In this document: positions 1 to 6,811 of the stretch, piece after piece
Numbering within the stretch: the first letter of the stretch is position 1
Layout: each line of letters begins with the position of its first letter
DNA from: CAYURR01 sp964446745
GTDB lineage: Bacteria > Bacillota > Clostridia > Lachnospirales > WQUN01
Length of the DNA: 11,535 bases
Assembly: GCA_964446745.1 (NCBI GenBank)
Contig: CAYURR010000093.1
Location: 1-11,535, forward strand
Reading direction: 5' to 3'
Made by a program: the position numbers and the translations under genes
Notes under the pieces: generated by a model
What the model saw: only the letters and a program-made list of their open reading frames with translations
Told to the model about the DNA's origin: nothing
Database searches by the model: none

Positions 1-29
1 ATGCGATCGATCCCAAGATGAAACGCTAA
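1..29 (+). CDS. ABC transporter permease, C-terminal tail (partial)
   Basis: The frame from base 3 reads AIDPKMKR followed by TAA at 27-29. This matches the usual C-terminal ending of DppC/OppC-family permeases (typically ...DALDPKLR or similar), and the two cognate ATPases follow on the same strand. The rest of the gene lies outside the window. Only nine codons are visible, so the call rests on this short ending plus the neighbourhood. It is probably the inner-membrane permease of the transporter whose ATPases follow. Confidence 0.6.
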
Positions 30-61
30 AACGGTAACACTTAACGGAAAGGAGAAAAATT

Positions 62-1030
62 ATGGCAAATAAAGTCATTGAATATAAAAATCTAAAGACT
101 TACTTCTATGGCGATAACGGTGTAGTGAAGGCCGTAGACGATGTAAGCTTTTATGTAAACGAGGGAGAAACCCTCGGTATAGTCGGAGAATCAGGTTGCG
201 GAAAAAGCATCACCTGTATGTCTACAGTTCGTCTTGTAGAAACCCCTCCGGGACGCTATGAGGGCGGACAGATTCTGTTTGATGGTAAGGATATGCTTAA
301 GATCTCGGATGACGAGATCCGTGATATTAGGGGTAACAAGATATCATTTATCTTCCAAGAGCCTATGACCTCGTTGAACCCGGTCTTTCGTATCGGTGAT
401 CAGATAGGCGAAGCGTTGATCCTACATAGGGGCATGACAAAAAAGGAAGCCTTGGCCGAGAGCGTACGTATGCTCGAACTCGTCAAGATACCGAATCCCA
501 CTAAGGTCGTGAACGATTTCCCATTCGCGCTGTCCGGAGGCATGCGTCAACGTGTAATGATCGCTATGGCTTTGGCCTGTGAACCAAAACTCTTAATAGC
601 AGACGAACCGACAACCGCGCTGGACGTAACGATACAAGCACAAGTGCTGGATCTCATGAACGAGCTTAAATCCAAGACGGAGACATCGATCATATTCATC
701 ACGCATGACCTCGGTGTCATTGCCGAAATGTGCGACCGCGTCATGGTCATGTACGCCGGTAAGGTTGTCGAGACCGCAAGTGTATCTGACCTGTTTAAGA
801 ATCCGAAGCACCCATATACACAAGGCTTATTGAACTCAAAACCCGATATGCACACTAGCGATACGAGGCTTAAGGTAATACCGGGTAATGTTCCCGACTT
901 GAATAACAAGCCGTCGGGCTGTCCGTTCCATCCGCGCTGCGAAAGAGCAATGGATATATGTAAAACAGGTTTCCCAGCTGAGACGACGGATGGCAGCACA
1001 ACCGTAGCGTGCTGGCTGTACGCTAAGTGA
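62..1030 (+). CDS. dppD: Peptide/nickel-type ABC transporter ATPase, DppD/OppD-like
   Basis: This is one of two nucleotide-binding subunits that power a solute importer at the cytoplasmic face of the membrane. The 322-residue length is normal for the DppD/OppD family. Visible motifs are Walker A GESGCGKS (42-49), the Q-loop glutamine (Q99), signature LSGGMRQR (157-164), Walker B LLIADEP (177-183) and the H-loop histidine (H215). The C-terminal oligopeptide-transporter extension has HPYTQGLL (250-257) and cysteines at 287, 293, 300 and 317; in this family four such cysteines can bind a 4Fe-4S cluster. The ATG has a GGAAAGGAGA ribosome site about 6 nt upstream. It follows a permease end by 32 nt and precedes the partner ATPase by 10 nt, so they form one operon. 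Family-level call is firm; the substrate (dipeptide, oligopeptide, nickel or oligosaccharide) cannot be read from it. Confidence 0.93.
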   Translation: MANKVIEYKNLKTYFYGDNGVVKAVDDVSFYVNEGETLGIVGESGCGKSITCMSTVRLVETPPGRYEGGQILFDGKDMLKISDDEIRDIRGNKISFIFQEPMTSLNPVFRIGDQIGEALILHRGMTKKEALAESVRMLELVKIPNPTKVVNDFPFALSGGMRQRVMIAMALACEPKLLIADEPTTALDVTIQAQVLDLMNELKSKTETSIIFITHDLGVIAEMCDRVMVMYAGKVVETASVSDLFKNPKHPYTQGLLNSKPDMHTSDTRLKVIPGNVPDLNNKPSGCPFHPRCERAMDICKTGFPAETTDGSTTVACWLYAK

Positions 1031-1040
1031 TGAGAGGACG

Positions 1041-2036
1041 GTGAACAGATTGAGCGATGCAATGATAAAAGTAAGAAATCTTAAGAAGTATTTTCCGATA
1101 AAGTCCGGCGTATTTCAAAAGACCGTAGGACATACAAAAGCAGTAGACAATGTCTCGTTTGACATACAAAAAGGAAAGGTTCTGGGTATCGTAGGCGAAT
1201 CCGGCTGCGGAAAATCCACGCTCGGGCGCACGATATTGAGGCTTTTGGATGCGACAGAGGGTTCGGTCGAATACAACGGCAAGGACATCTTTAAGCTGAA
1301 CAAGGCCGAAACGAAAAAGTTACGTACAAAGATGCAGATTATTTTCCAGGATCCCTATAGCTCTTTGAACCCGCGCCTACCTGTATATGAGATCGTCGGC
1401 GAGGCTATGCTCGAACACAAGCTCGTACGCAACAAGCGTGAAATGATTGATAAGGTCGTCGATATTATCGGCAAATGCGGGCTGTTTCCAGAGCAAGCCA
1501 ATCGATATCCGCATCAGTTTTCGGGCGGACAGCGTCAGCGCATCTGCATAGCGCGCGCACTTGCGATTTCACCCGAATTCATCGTCTGTGACGAGGCCGT
1601 TTCCGCACTCGACGTTTCTATACAGTCGCAAATCATTAATCTGTTAAAGGAAGCCCAAGAGAATTTCGGGCTCACATATATGTTCATAACACATGACCTC
1701 TCTGTCGTGAAGTTCATAAGCGACGAGATCGCTGTCATGTATCTGGGCGAGATCATTGAAAAAGGCACAAAGGCCGATATCTTTTCATCCCCTCTTCATC
1801 CGTATACAGAGGCACTGCTCTCTGCAGCACCATCGTTCGATCCGGATGAACGCGACAAGAAGCGTCGTATCATTTTACAGGGTGATATCCCCTCCCCGGC
1901 CAATCCACCATCGGGCTGCCGTTTCCATACGCGTTGCCCATATGCAAAGGATGTTTGTAAGCAACAAAATCCCGAATATAGAGAGATAACGCCAAATCAT
2001 TATGCGATGTGCCATAAGGTTAATGGAATCATATAA
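1041..2036 (+). CDS. dppF: Peptide/nickel-type ABC transporter ATPase, DppF/OppF-like
   Basis: Second ATPase of the importer, pairing with the DppD-like subunit. Motifs are Walker A GESGCGKST (52-60), Q103, signature FSGGQRQR (160-167), Walker B ending CDEAVSALD (183-191) and H218. The C-terminal extension carries LHPYTEALL (252-260) and cysteines 293, 299, 306 and 324, again fitting a 4Fe-4S site known from this family. The N-terminal LKKYFPIKSGVF stretch (14-25) is typical of DppF/OppF rather than DppD. The start is uncertain: GTG at 1041, TTG at 1050 and ATG at 1062 are in frame. The only ribosome-site-like sequence, GAGAGGA (1032-1038), sits 2 nt from the GTG and 11 nt from the TTG, so neither spacing is ideal. 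The difference affects at most seven residues outside the conserved core. Confidence 0.92.
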   Translation: MNRLSDAMIKVRNLKKYFPIKSGVFQKTVGHTKAVDNVSFDIQKGKVLGIVGESGCGKSTLGRTILRLLDATEGSVEYNGKDIFKLNKAETKKLRTKMQIIFQDPYSSLNPRLPVYEIVGEAMLEHKLVRNKREMIDKVVDIIGKCGLFPEQANRYPHQFSGGQRQRICIARALAISPEFIVCDEAVSALDVSIQSQIINLLKEAQENFGLTYMFITHDLSVVKFISDEIAVMYLGEIIEKGTKADIFSSPLHPYTEALLSAAPSFDPDERDKKRRIILQGDIPSPANPPSGCRFHTRCPYAKDVCKQQNPEYREITPNHYAMCHKVNGII

Positions 2037-2040
2037 GTAT

Positions 2041-2046
2041 GGGAGG
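2041..2046 (+). promoter_or_regulatory. Ribosome binding site that fixes the isomerase start
   Basis: GGGAGG lies 7 nt before the ATG at 2054. An earlier in-frame ATG at 2039 overlaps this site and has no ribosome site of its own, so translation most likely starts at 2054. Confidence 0.8.
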
Positions 2047-2053
2047 ATTTTCT

Positions 2054-2911
2054 ATGCAAAAGGGTAAGATTGGTGTTCAAACGTTCCCGCTTGCACAGAT
2101 GGTGGGACAGATAGGGGTATACGAGACCTTTAAAAAGGTTTCAGAAGTAGGGTTTCATTGTATCGAGCCATCGATGATACCGATGACGCCCGAGAATGTT
2201 GCCGACATGAAAAGGGCATGCGAGGACTTTGATATAAAGATCGCGGCTTTATCCGCTGATCTGGAGCCGATGGTTCCCGGGCAGCCGGGATCGTTTCTCA
2301 CTACTGACTTTGATAAATATGTAAGCGACTGCAAGACCCTCGATTGCAAATATCTGCGTATAGGCATGATGCCGCCGATGTTTATGACGAGTTTGGAGCT
2401 CGCGATGCAATTCATACAACGCTGTGAGGATATGGCCAAACGCTTGAACGAGCATGGTATCGCACTCTATTATCACAACCACCATGTGGAATTCGTAAAA
2501 TACGACGGCAAATACCTGCTCGACATCATCCGCGACAACACAGAGTACCTCGGTTTTGAACTTGATGTACATTGGATACAGCGCGGGGGCGAAAACCCGG
2601 TGTCCTTTATCAAGGGCTACAAGGGCCGTTTAAAATTGCTGCACCTGAAGGACTACCGTATCGGCACATTAAAAATGCCCGAAAATCCATCGGATATCCA
2701 GGCGTTCTTTGCAGCTTTTAATGAGGTAGTGCAATTCGCCGAGGTCGGCGAGGGATCCCTTCCGATGAAGGAAATCATCGAGACAGGCCTTGAGTGTGGC
2801 AGCGAATACTTTATCGTAGAGCAGGATATGCCATACGAGCGTGAGGTATTCGAATGTATGAAGATCAGCAAGGAAAACCTTGAGAAGATGGGCTTTGGAG
2901 ATTGGTTCTAA
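2054..2911 (+). CDS. Sugar-phosphate isomerase/epimerase (xylose isomerase-like TIM barrel)
   Basis: A 285-residue cytoplasmic protein of the AP endonuclease 2/xylose isomerase-like TIM-barrel superfamily, which isomerises, epimerises or dehydrates sugars and inositols with a divalent metal. Recognisable blocks are GVQTFPL at the first strand (7-13), ALYYHNHHVEF (137-147), FELDVHWIQRGG (168-179), LLHLKDY (195-201) and FAEVGEGSLP (228-237). Probable metal ligands, by analogy with ketose epimerases and IolE-like enzymes, are E146, D171, H197 and E233. Start chosen at 2054 because of the GGGAGG site at 2041-2046. It begins 17 nt after the DppF-like ATPase and is the last gene of that operon. The pairing hints that the transporter carries a carbohydrate or sugar derivative; that is inference. 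The exact substrate cannot be assigned. Confidence 0.88.
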   Translation: MQKGKIGVQTFPLAQMVGQIGVYETFKKVSEVGFHCIEPSMIPMTPENVADMKRACEDFDIKIAALSADLEPMVPGQPGSFLTTDFDKYVSDCKTLDCKYLRIGMMPPMFMTSLELAMQFIQRCEDMAKRLNEHGIALYYHNHHVEFVKYDGKYLLDIIRDNTEYLGFELDVHWIQRGGENPVSFIKGYKGRLKLLHLKDYRIGTLKMPENPSDIQAFFAAFNEVVQFAEVGEGSLPMKEIIETGLECGSEYFIVEQDMPYEREVFECMKISKENLEKMGFGDWF

Positions 2912-2921
2912 GCCAATTCTC
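2898..2921. other. Hairpin between convergent stop codons, possible weak terminator
   Basis: GAGATTGG (2898-2905) can pair with CCAATTCTC (2913-2921) with one bulged T. The loop covers the isomerase stop, and the right arm ends at the first base of the dehydrogenase stop codon. An alternative pairing is GGCT (2891-2894) with AGCC (2911-2914). No T-tract follows on either strand, so it is not a standard intrinsic terminator. It is the only secondary-structure candidate for ending the two converging transcripts. Confidence 0.35.
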
Positions 2922-3901
2922 TAATACCCTGCCTTCATATCCACGACATGCTCGAGGGCCTCACCGGATACATAACGCTTTAGATTGTCTAAGAAGATGT
3001 TGACGATATAATCGCATGTGAGCGCCAGCGAGGTTGTGCCCGATACATGCGGTGTTATAAAACAATTTTTGGCTGACCAAAGAGGATGATCGTTAGGTAA
3101 TGGCTCCGGAACAGTCACATCGAGTACAGCACCACCGAGCTTGTTATTATCTAAAGCTTCTACCAAGGCGTCTTGATCTATTGCCGAACCCCTGCCTACA
3201 TTCATCAGTATCGCAGAGGACGGCATCAGACCAAGGCGCCTTTTGTCTATGATGTGCTGCGTCTCATGTGTAGACGGCAAGCAGAGTACAACCGCGTCGG
3301 CATCAGAAATAGCTATATCAATCTCCTCTGATGTATATAGAGCCGAAAGGTAATCTGGCTTTAGGGCTCTGTTTCTCTTCACTCCCCTAACCTCTGCGCC
3401 TAATGCATGCATACGTTTCGCGAAGTTTGTGCCGATATCACCCATGCCTATGACAGTGATCTTGCTACCGTAAATCGATCGTATCGGTGTCTTTTGAATC
3501 CACTGCGCATTGTCATGGCCGTGTACATAGTATGGCATATGCCTGAACATCATCAACAACGTGCATATCAGATGCTCCGAAATCGTTACGCCGAATGCGC
3601 CTGCAGCATTTGTGAGCACCGTGTCCGGGTTTGCATAGAGAGACATATCGGCAAAGCCCTCCACACCCGCAAAGCTACATTGAAACCAACGCAGGTTATG
3701 AGCTAATGATAATAAATCCGGTTTAATAAATCCGAAGATGATCTCGCAATTACGAACGACACCTGATGCGTTGTCATCATTTGGGAGTTGTACGACATTG
3801 TAGCCGTGGTCATTTGCTATGCTTTGAATTTTCTCTGCATATCCCTCATTAAGCACATCATTTAATGCAAGACCGATCGTTTTGGTGGTGTATGTATCCA
3901 T
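2921..3901 (-). CDS. D-2-hydroxyacid dehydrogenase, NAD(P)-dependent
   Basis: A 326-residue cytoplasmic oxidoreductase of the D-isomer-specific 2-hydroxyacid dehydrogenase family, which interconverts 2-oxoacids and D-2-hydroxyacids. The N-terminal substrate-binding part includes WFQCSFAGVEGF (72-83). The Rossmann nucleotide-binding domain carries VIGMGDIG (150-157). The catalytic trio expected for the family is visible: R237 in NVGRGSAID, E266 in VPEPLP and H285 in TPHVSG. Length is normal. The ATG has GGAGAG (3905-3910) 3 nt upstream. The gene converges with the isomerase gene with 9 bp between them. It starts only 21 nt after the T-tract of the rpsU terminator, with no promoter visible between, so its expression may need read-through. 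The substrate (for example glyoxylate, hydroxypyruvate, phosphoglycerate or a branched oxoacid) is not determined. Confidence 0.93.
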   Translation of the reverse strand: MDTYTTKTIGLALNDVLNEGYAEKIQSIANDHGYNVVQLPNDDNASGVVRNCEIIFGFIKPDLLSLAHNLRWFQCSFAGVEGFADMSLYANPDTVLTNAAGAFGVTISEHLICTLLMMFRHMPYYVHGHDNAQWIQKTPIRSIYGSKITVIGMGDIGTNFAKRMHALGAEVRGVKRNRALKPDYLSALYTSEEIDIAISDADAVVLCLPSTHETQHIIDKRRLGLMPSSAILMNVGRGSAIDQDALVEALDNNKLGGAVLDVTVPEPLPNDHPLWSAKNCFITPHVSGTTSLALTCDYIVNIFLDNLKRYVSGEALEHVVDMKAGY

Positions 3902-3922
3902 AGGCTCTCCTTTTCAAATAAT

Positions 3923-3983
3923 AAAAAACCCCTACCACCGGACGCGTATGGATTTACTCCGTGCGTACCCGTGGTAAGGGTTT
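3923..3983 (-). terminator. Intrinsic terminator of rpsU
   Basis: Read on the minus strand, AAACCCTTACCAC (3983-3971) pairs with GTGGTAGGGGTTT (3938-3926) as 13 pairs with a single U-G wobble. It is followed at once by a run of six T (3928-3923), partly shared with the stem, and then ATTATTT. The loop region can pair further (ACGC with GCGT, GGA with TCC), giving a long hairpin of nearly 60 nt. It lies about 45 nt after the rpsU stop. On the plus strand the hairpin is followed only by TTTAATGTTA, so it should work mainly on the minus strand. Confidence 0.85.
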
Positions 3984-4027
3984 AATGTTACGTCCGCTTA
4001 TTGATAGTCTTAATCTACCGGAAAGGG

Positions 4028-4204
4028 TTAGTTAAACTTACGCTTGCGAGCCGCTTCTGACTTCTTTTTACGTTTAACGCTTGGCTTATCGTAATGCTCT
4101 CTTTTACGCACCTCACCCATTATACCGGCTTTCGCACAGCTTCTTTTAAAGCGTCGAAGAGCGCTATCCAAGGTTTCGTTATCTTTTACTTTTACCTCTG
4201 ACAT
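4028..4204 (-). CDS. rpsU: 30S ribosomal protein S21
   Basis: Small basic protein of the 30S ribosomal subunit, located near the anti-Shine-Dalgarno region, where it supports translation initiation. The 58-residue product starts MSEVKVKDNETLDSALRRFK, followed by REHYDKPSVKRKKKSEA and ending RKRKFN, a typical clostridial S21 with a Lys/Arg-rich tail. The start at 4204 is set by the strong GGAGGGAGGG (4211-4220) 6 nt upstream. A longer reading frame from 4270 is rejected because its first codons fall on the promoter -35 element and its extra 22 residues are not part of S21. The gene has its own promoter and terminator and so is probably a single-gene unit. No GatB/YqeY-like gene follows, although such a gene often sits next to rpsU in Bacillota. 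Confidence 0.96.
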   Translation of the reverse strand: MSEVKVKDNETLDSALRRFKRSCAKAGIMGEVRKREHYDKPSVKRKKKSEAARKRKFN

Positions 4205-4210
4205 GAATTT

Positions 4211-4220
4211 CCCTCCCTCC
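4211..4220 (-). promoter_or_regulatory. Strong ribosome binding site of rpsU
   Basis: On the minus strand this reads GGAGGGAGGG with 6 nt to the ATG at 4204. It is one of the strongest ribosome sites in the window, suits a ribosomal protein gene, and decides the start. Confidence 0.85.
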
Positions 4221-4241
4221 GGCACAATCCCTTGCTTAGTT

Positions 4242-4270
4242 ATAATACACAAATATGTGGCTTGCGTCAA
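4242..4270 (-). promoter_or_regulatory. Sigma-A-type promoter of rpsU
   Basis: On the minus strand TTGACG (4270-4265) and TATTAT (4247-4242) are separated by 17 nt, near the housekeeping consensus. The predicted start is around 4235, giving a leader of about 31 nt before the ATG. No other promoter of this quality lies between the aminotransferase stop and rpsU. Confidence 0.82.
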
Positions 4271-4280
4271 CTTAAAATAG

Positions 4281-4307
4281 TGAACAGTTCATAATACAGT
4301 TATTATG
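4281..4307. repeat. Two adjoining palindromes upstream of the rpsU promoter
   Basis: TGAACAGTTCA (4281-4291) is a palindrome with arms of five around a central A. It overlaps by two bases CATAATA-CAGT-TATTATG (4290-4307), which has perfect seven-base arms. ACAGTT occurs in both, at 4284-4289 and 4296-4301, a 12-nt step. The pair begins 11 nt upstream of the rpsU -35 element and ends 36 bp before the aminotransferase stop. No T-tract follows on the minus strand, so it resembles a protein-binding site more than a terminator. The rest of the 139-bp gap between these genes holds the rpsU promoter and leader. Confidence 0.5.
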
Positions 4308-4343
4308 CCATGTTTTTACGGTTGTATGCGGTGATTATGTATA

Positions 4344-5519
4344 TCATGACCTGTGATTTGATAGGCTCTGAAGGAATTTTTCTATGCGGCTCAAAGCGGT
4401 CTTTATATTCTCGATCGAATATGCGTACGAACAGCGTATAAACCCCTCACCGCTCGCGCCAAATGCGCTGCCGGGTACAACAGCCACCTTTTGATCGTAC
4501 AGGAGCCGCGTGCAAAATTCCTCTGAGCTCAACCCAGTGCTCTGTATTGACGGGAACACATAGAACGCACCGAGCGGTTCAAAGCATTCCAAGCCCATGC
4601 TGCGGAAGCCCTCTACGATAACCCTACGTCTTTGGTTGTATTCATTACGCATACGCTCGACAGATGGCATACCGTTTCTCATGGCCTCTATGCCTGCGTA
4701 CTGGGCCACCGTAGGCGCGCACATCACAATATATTGGTGTATCTTTATCATCGCGTTGATGACGTCAGCGGGGCCGCAAGCGTAACCAAGTCTCCAGCCT
4801 GTCATCGAGAACGCTTTCGAAAAACCACTCACTATAACTGTCTTATCATACATACCGGGTAGGCTCGCTATGCTAATATGTTCACCCTCATATGTCAGCT
4901 CCGCATATATCTCATCACTGATGACTAGAATGTCATGCTCTCTGAGTACCGCCGCGATCTGTTCGAGCTCGGCCTTTGGCATAATCGCACCTGTCGGATT
5001 GCTCGGATAACCCATCAGTATCGCCTTTGTACGCGGTGTGATATGTGAGAGTATTTCCTCGGGCGTGAGGCGAAATTGATTCTCGGCCTTAGTGGATATC
5101 GATACAGCTACACCTCCGGCCATGTTTATACAGGGCACATAGGGTACAAAACATGGCTCGGTCACGAGCACCTCGTCACCGGGTTCTATGATAGCTCTGA
5201 ACACAAGGTCGATAGCTTCGCTGCCGCCTACTGTTACGATCGTCTGCTTTAGCGGATCGTAATCGACACTAAAGCGTGCGGACATATATCGAGATATTTC
5301 ATTTCGCAGTTCTGTTAGTCCCGGGTTTGAGGTATATATTATCCCGCCGCGTTCGAGACGGAATATAGCCTCCTCACGGATATTCCACGGCGTATGGAAG
5401 TCTGGCTCACCGACACCTAGTGAAACAACACCCTGTAATTGCTGAGCCACGTCAAAGAACTTCCTGATACCCGAGTACGGCATATCCTGTATCTTCTGTG
5501 ATACAAAACTCTTACTCAT
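4344..5519 (-). CDS. Class I/II pyridoxal-phosphate aminotransferase
   Basis: A 391-residue fold-type I aminotransferase that moves an amino group between an amino acid and a 2-oxoacid in the cytoplasm. Visible family features are GEPDFHTP (37-44), the cofactor-site segment TVGGSEA (96-102), SNPTG with N174, SDEIY with D202 and Y205 contacting the cofactor ring, the Schiff-base lysine K235 in SGFSKAFSMTGWRLGY, and R363 in FIRCSYA, which should bind the substrate carboxylate. Length is normal for aspartate/aromatic/PatA-like enzymes. The ATG overlaps the stop of the upstream Lrp-type regulator (ATGA, 5516-5519), so translation is coupled and the regulator probably controls it. Which amino acid it uses cannot be settled from sequence alone. 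Confidence 0.94.
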   Translation of the reverse strand: MSKSFVSQKIQDMPYSGIRKFFDVAQQLQGVVSLGVGEPDFHTPWNIREEAIFRLERGGIIYTSNPGLTELRNEISRYMSARFSVDYDPLKQTIVTVGGSEAIDLVFRAIIEPGDEVLVTEPCFVPYVPCINMAGGVAVSISTKAENQFRLTPEEILSHITPRTKAILMGYPSNPTGAIMPKAELEQIAAVLREHDILVISDEIYAELTYEGEHISIASLPGMYDKTVIVSGFSKAFSMTGWRLGYACGPADVINAMIKIHQYIVMCAPTVAQYAGIEAMRNGMPSVERMRNEYNQRRRVIVEGFRSMGLECFEPLGAFYVFPSIQSTGLSSEEFCTRLLYDQKVAVVPGSAFGASGEGFIRCSYAYSIENIKTALSRIEKFLQSLSNHRS

Positions 5520-6016
5520 GGCGATACAAGCATCCTCTCGTCGGATTTCACGTTATGTTCGAGGATAACGCCATGGTCCTTATATTTCTTGAGCACAAAA
5601 TGCGTCGCCGTGCTCAGCACCGACTCGAGCGGTGAGAGCTTATCCGAAACAAAGTGTGCGACCTCTTTGATGTTATTGCCCTCGACGAGTACCGTGAGGT
5701 CAAACCCCCCCGACATGAGGTACACCGCCCTAACCTCGTCAAACTTGTATATGCGTTCGGCGATCTTATCAAAGCCCATACCGCGTTGCGGTGTTACCTT
5801 TACCTCTATGAGCGCGGTTACAAACTCACGCTCTGTTTTATCCCAGTTTATAAGCGTATGAAAGCCGCATATGGTCTGATCCTGCTTCATCTCATCGATC
5901 AGCTGCTCTACCTCAGCAATGCCTATGCCGAGGCGTATAGAAATCTCTGATGCGCTTAGGCGGCTGTCACCCTCCAAAAGCTCCAATATATCTAACTTAG
6001 TGCTCGATAGTCTCAT
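5516..6016 (-). CDS. Lrp/AsnC family transcriptional regulator
   Basis: A 166-residue DNA-binding regulator that senses amino acids or related metabolites. The N-terminal winged helix-turn-helix spans about residues 6-55 (LDILELLEGDSRLSASEIS onward). The C-terminal RAM effector/oligomerisation domain runs about 64-142 and has the GGFDLTV turn (103-109) typical of the family. The start is placed at 6016 because GGAGGG (6022-6027) lies 5 nt upstream; an in-frame ATG at 6037 lacks a ribosome site. It overlaps the aminotransferase by 4 nt and sits 30 nt behind the acetyltransferase. Regulators of this type commonly control themselves and the adjacent gene, so the aminotransferase is the likely target; that is inference. 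It probably acts as a dimer or higher oligomer. Confidence 0.92.
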   Translation of the reverse strand: MRLSSTKLDILELLEGDSRLSASEISIRLGIGIAEVEQLIDEMKQDQTICGFHTLINWDKTEREFVTALIEVKVTPQRGMGFDKIAERIYKFDEVRAVYLMSGGFDLTVLVEGNNIKEVAHFVSDKLSPLESVLSTATHFVLKKYKDHGVILEHNVKSDERMLVSP

Positions 6017-6021
6017 TATAT

Positions 6022-6027
6022 CCCTCC
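6022..6027 (-). promoter_or_regulatory. Ribosome binding site fixing the Lrp-type regulator start
   Basis: Minus-strand GGAGGG with 5 nt to the ATG at 6016. It lies downstream of the alternative in-frame ATG at 6037, which therefore is probably not used. Confidence 0.75.
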
Positions 6028-6046
6028 ATAAACTCATTTCATTTTG

Positions 6047-6811
6047 TTAGCTTGTCGGTAATGTCTCTACAAGACCGGTTACAAGATTGTCGAATTTGCC
6101 TTTATAGGCACATATCCATGCGGGCGCAAAGCCCGCTCGATGTGCCACCCGCTGCGATGCTATATTGCTCGAGGCCGTACCGTAATACGGCACATAATCC
6201 CGTTTCAATATCTCCAGCGTCAGCCAATTCACCAAATATGCACCAAGTCCATAATGACGATACTCAGGCAACACATTCATGCCGACCTGCCACATCTTAG
6301 CACAGTCATTGCTTGCACCGGCTATGCCAACGATCTTATCGTGATACATAGCTACTGCAGCCAGTACATCAGGCCGTGGATGATTGATGTTGTATTGTAT
6401 CGCATATTCAAACCCCTCATACTGGTACAGGTCGTGTATACGTTCGTTTTCCATGAGCTCATATGTAAAACCATTCGGAGTAGCTATCGGCTTAATGTTA
6501 GCTAAATCAGGCAGATAATAAAGGCTATGCCCGTATACAAACGGCAATGAAAAGGCCTCGTCCCTGTTTTTTCCATTCATCTGCTGTACAGCGATGGGCA
6601 ATATATCGTCTGTGGCAGATACAATGATCGCATTGCCCATCGATAGCATCTCGAAATGAGCGTTGCCTCTCGGAAAGGGTCGCCTACCGGGGTTATCGAT
6701 TGCTTTGGTAAAAACAAAACTATCCTTCTCACCGTCGAGATCTTCTACAGAGCAATTTAAGTCTATCGCAAGTTGTGTTTTTACGATATCGAGCAGCTCT
6801 TTCTGTGTCAC
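6047..6811 (-). CDS. GNAT family N-acetyltransferase
   Basis: A 254-residue protein with a C-terminal GNAT domain (about 140-235) that should transfer an acetyl group from acetyl-CoA to an amine. The acetyl-CoA-binding motif is seen as NVLPEYRHYGLGAYLV (179-194), where the R/Q-x-x-G-x-G/A core reads RHYGLGA. A later block, GTASSNIASQRVAHRAGF (211-228), matches the conserved GNAT ending with the Asn and the helix that packs on the cofactor. The N-terminal 120 residues are an extra domain of unknown role with FTKAIDNPGRRPFPRGN (34-50). Start is GTG at 6811, with GGGGTG 5 nt before it. That GTGA overlaps the stop of the phosphotransferase remnant, so the two are translationally coupled. The substrate is unknown. 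Confidence 0.85.
   Translation of the reverse strand: MTQKELLDIVKTQLAIDLNCSVEDLDGEKDSFVFTKAIDNPGRRPFPRGNAHFEMLSMGNAIIVSATDDILPIAVQQMNGKNRDEAFSLPFVYGHSLYYLPDLANIKPIATPNGFTYELMENERIHDLYQYEGFEYAIQYNINHPRPDVLAAVAMYHDKIVGIAGASNDCAKMWQVGMNVLPEYRHYGLGAYLVNWLTLEILKRDYVPYYGTASSNIASQRVAHRAGFAPAWICAYKGKFDNLVTGLVETLPTS

Noticed and set aside
2039..2053. Earlier ATG for the isomerase
   Set aside because: It overlaps the GGGAGG site that serves the ATG at 2054, and has no ribosome site of its own.
3407..3706. Plus-strand open frame inside the dehydrogenase gene
   Set aside because: It has no ribosome site and no recognisable domain, and lies wholly opposite a conserved enzyme; the same holds for other long frames opposite the tldD, tldE, Lrp and GNAT genes.
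3923..3983. Riboswitch or T-box leader for the dehydrogenase
   Set aside because: I see no T-box sequence, known aptamer core or clear antiterminator pairing; the structure is a simple long terminator hairpin.
4205..4270. N-terminal extension of S21 by 22 residues
   Set aside because: It spans the rpsU promoter and ribosome site, and S21 proteins start at MSEVKV.
4290..4307. Intrinsic terminator of the aminotransferase transcript
   Set aside because: Stem is AT-rich and only seven pairs, with no T-tract after it on the minus strand.
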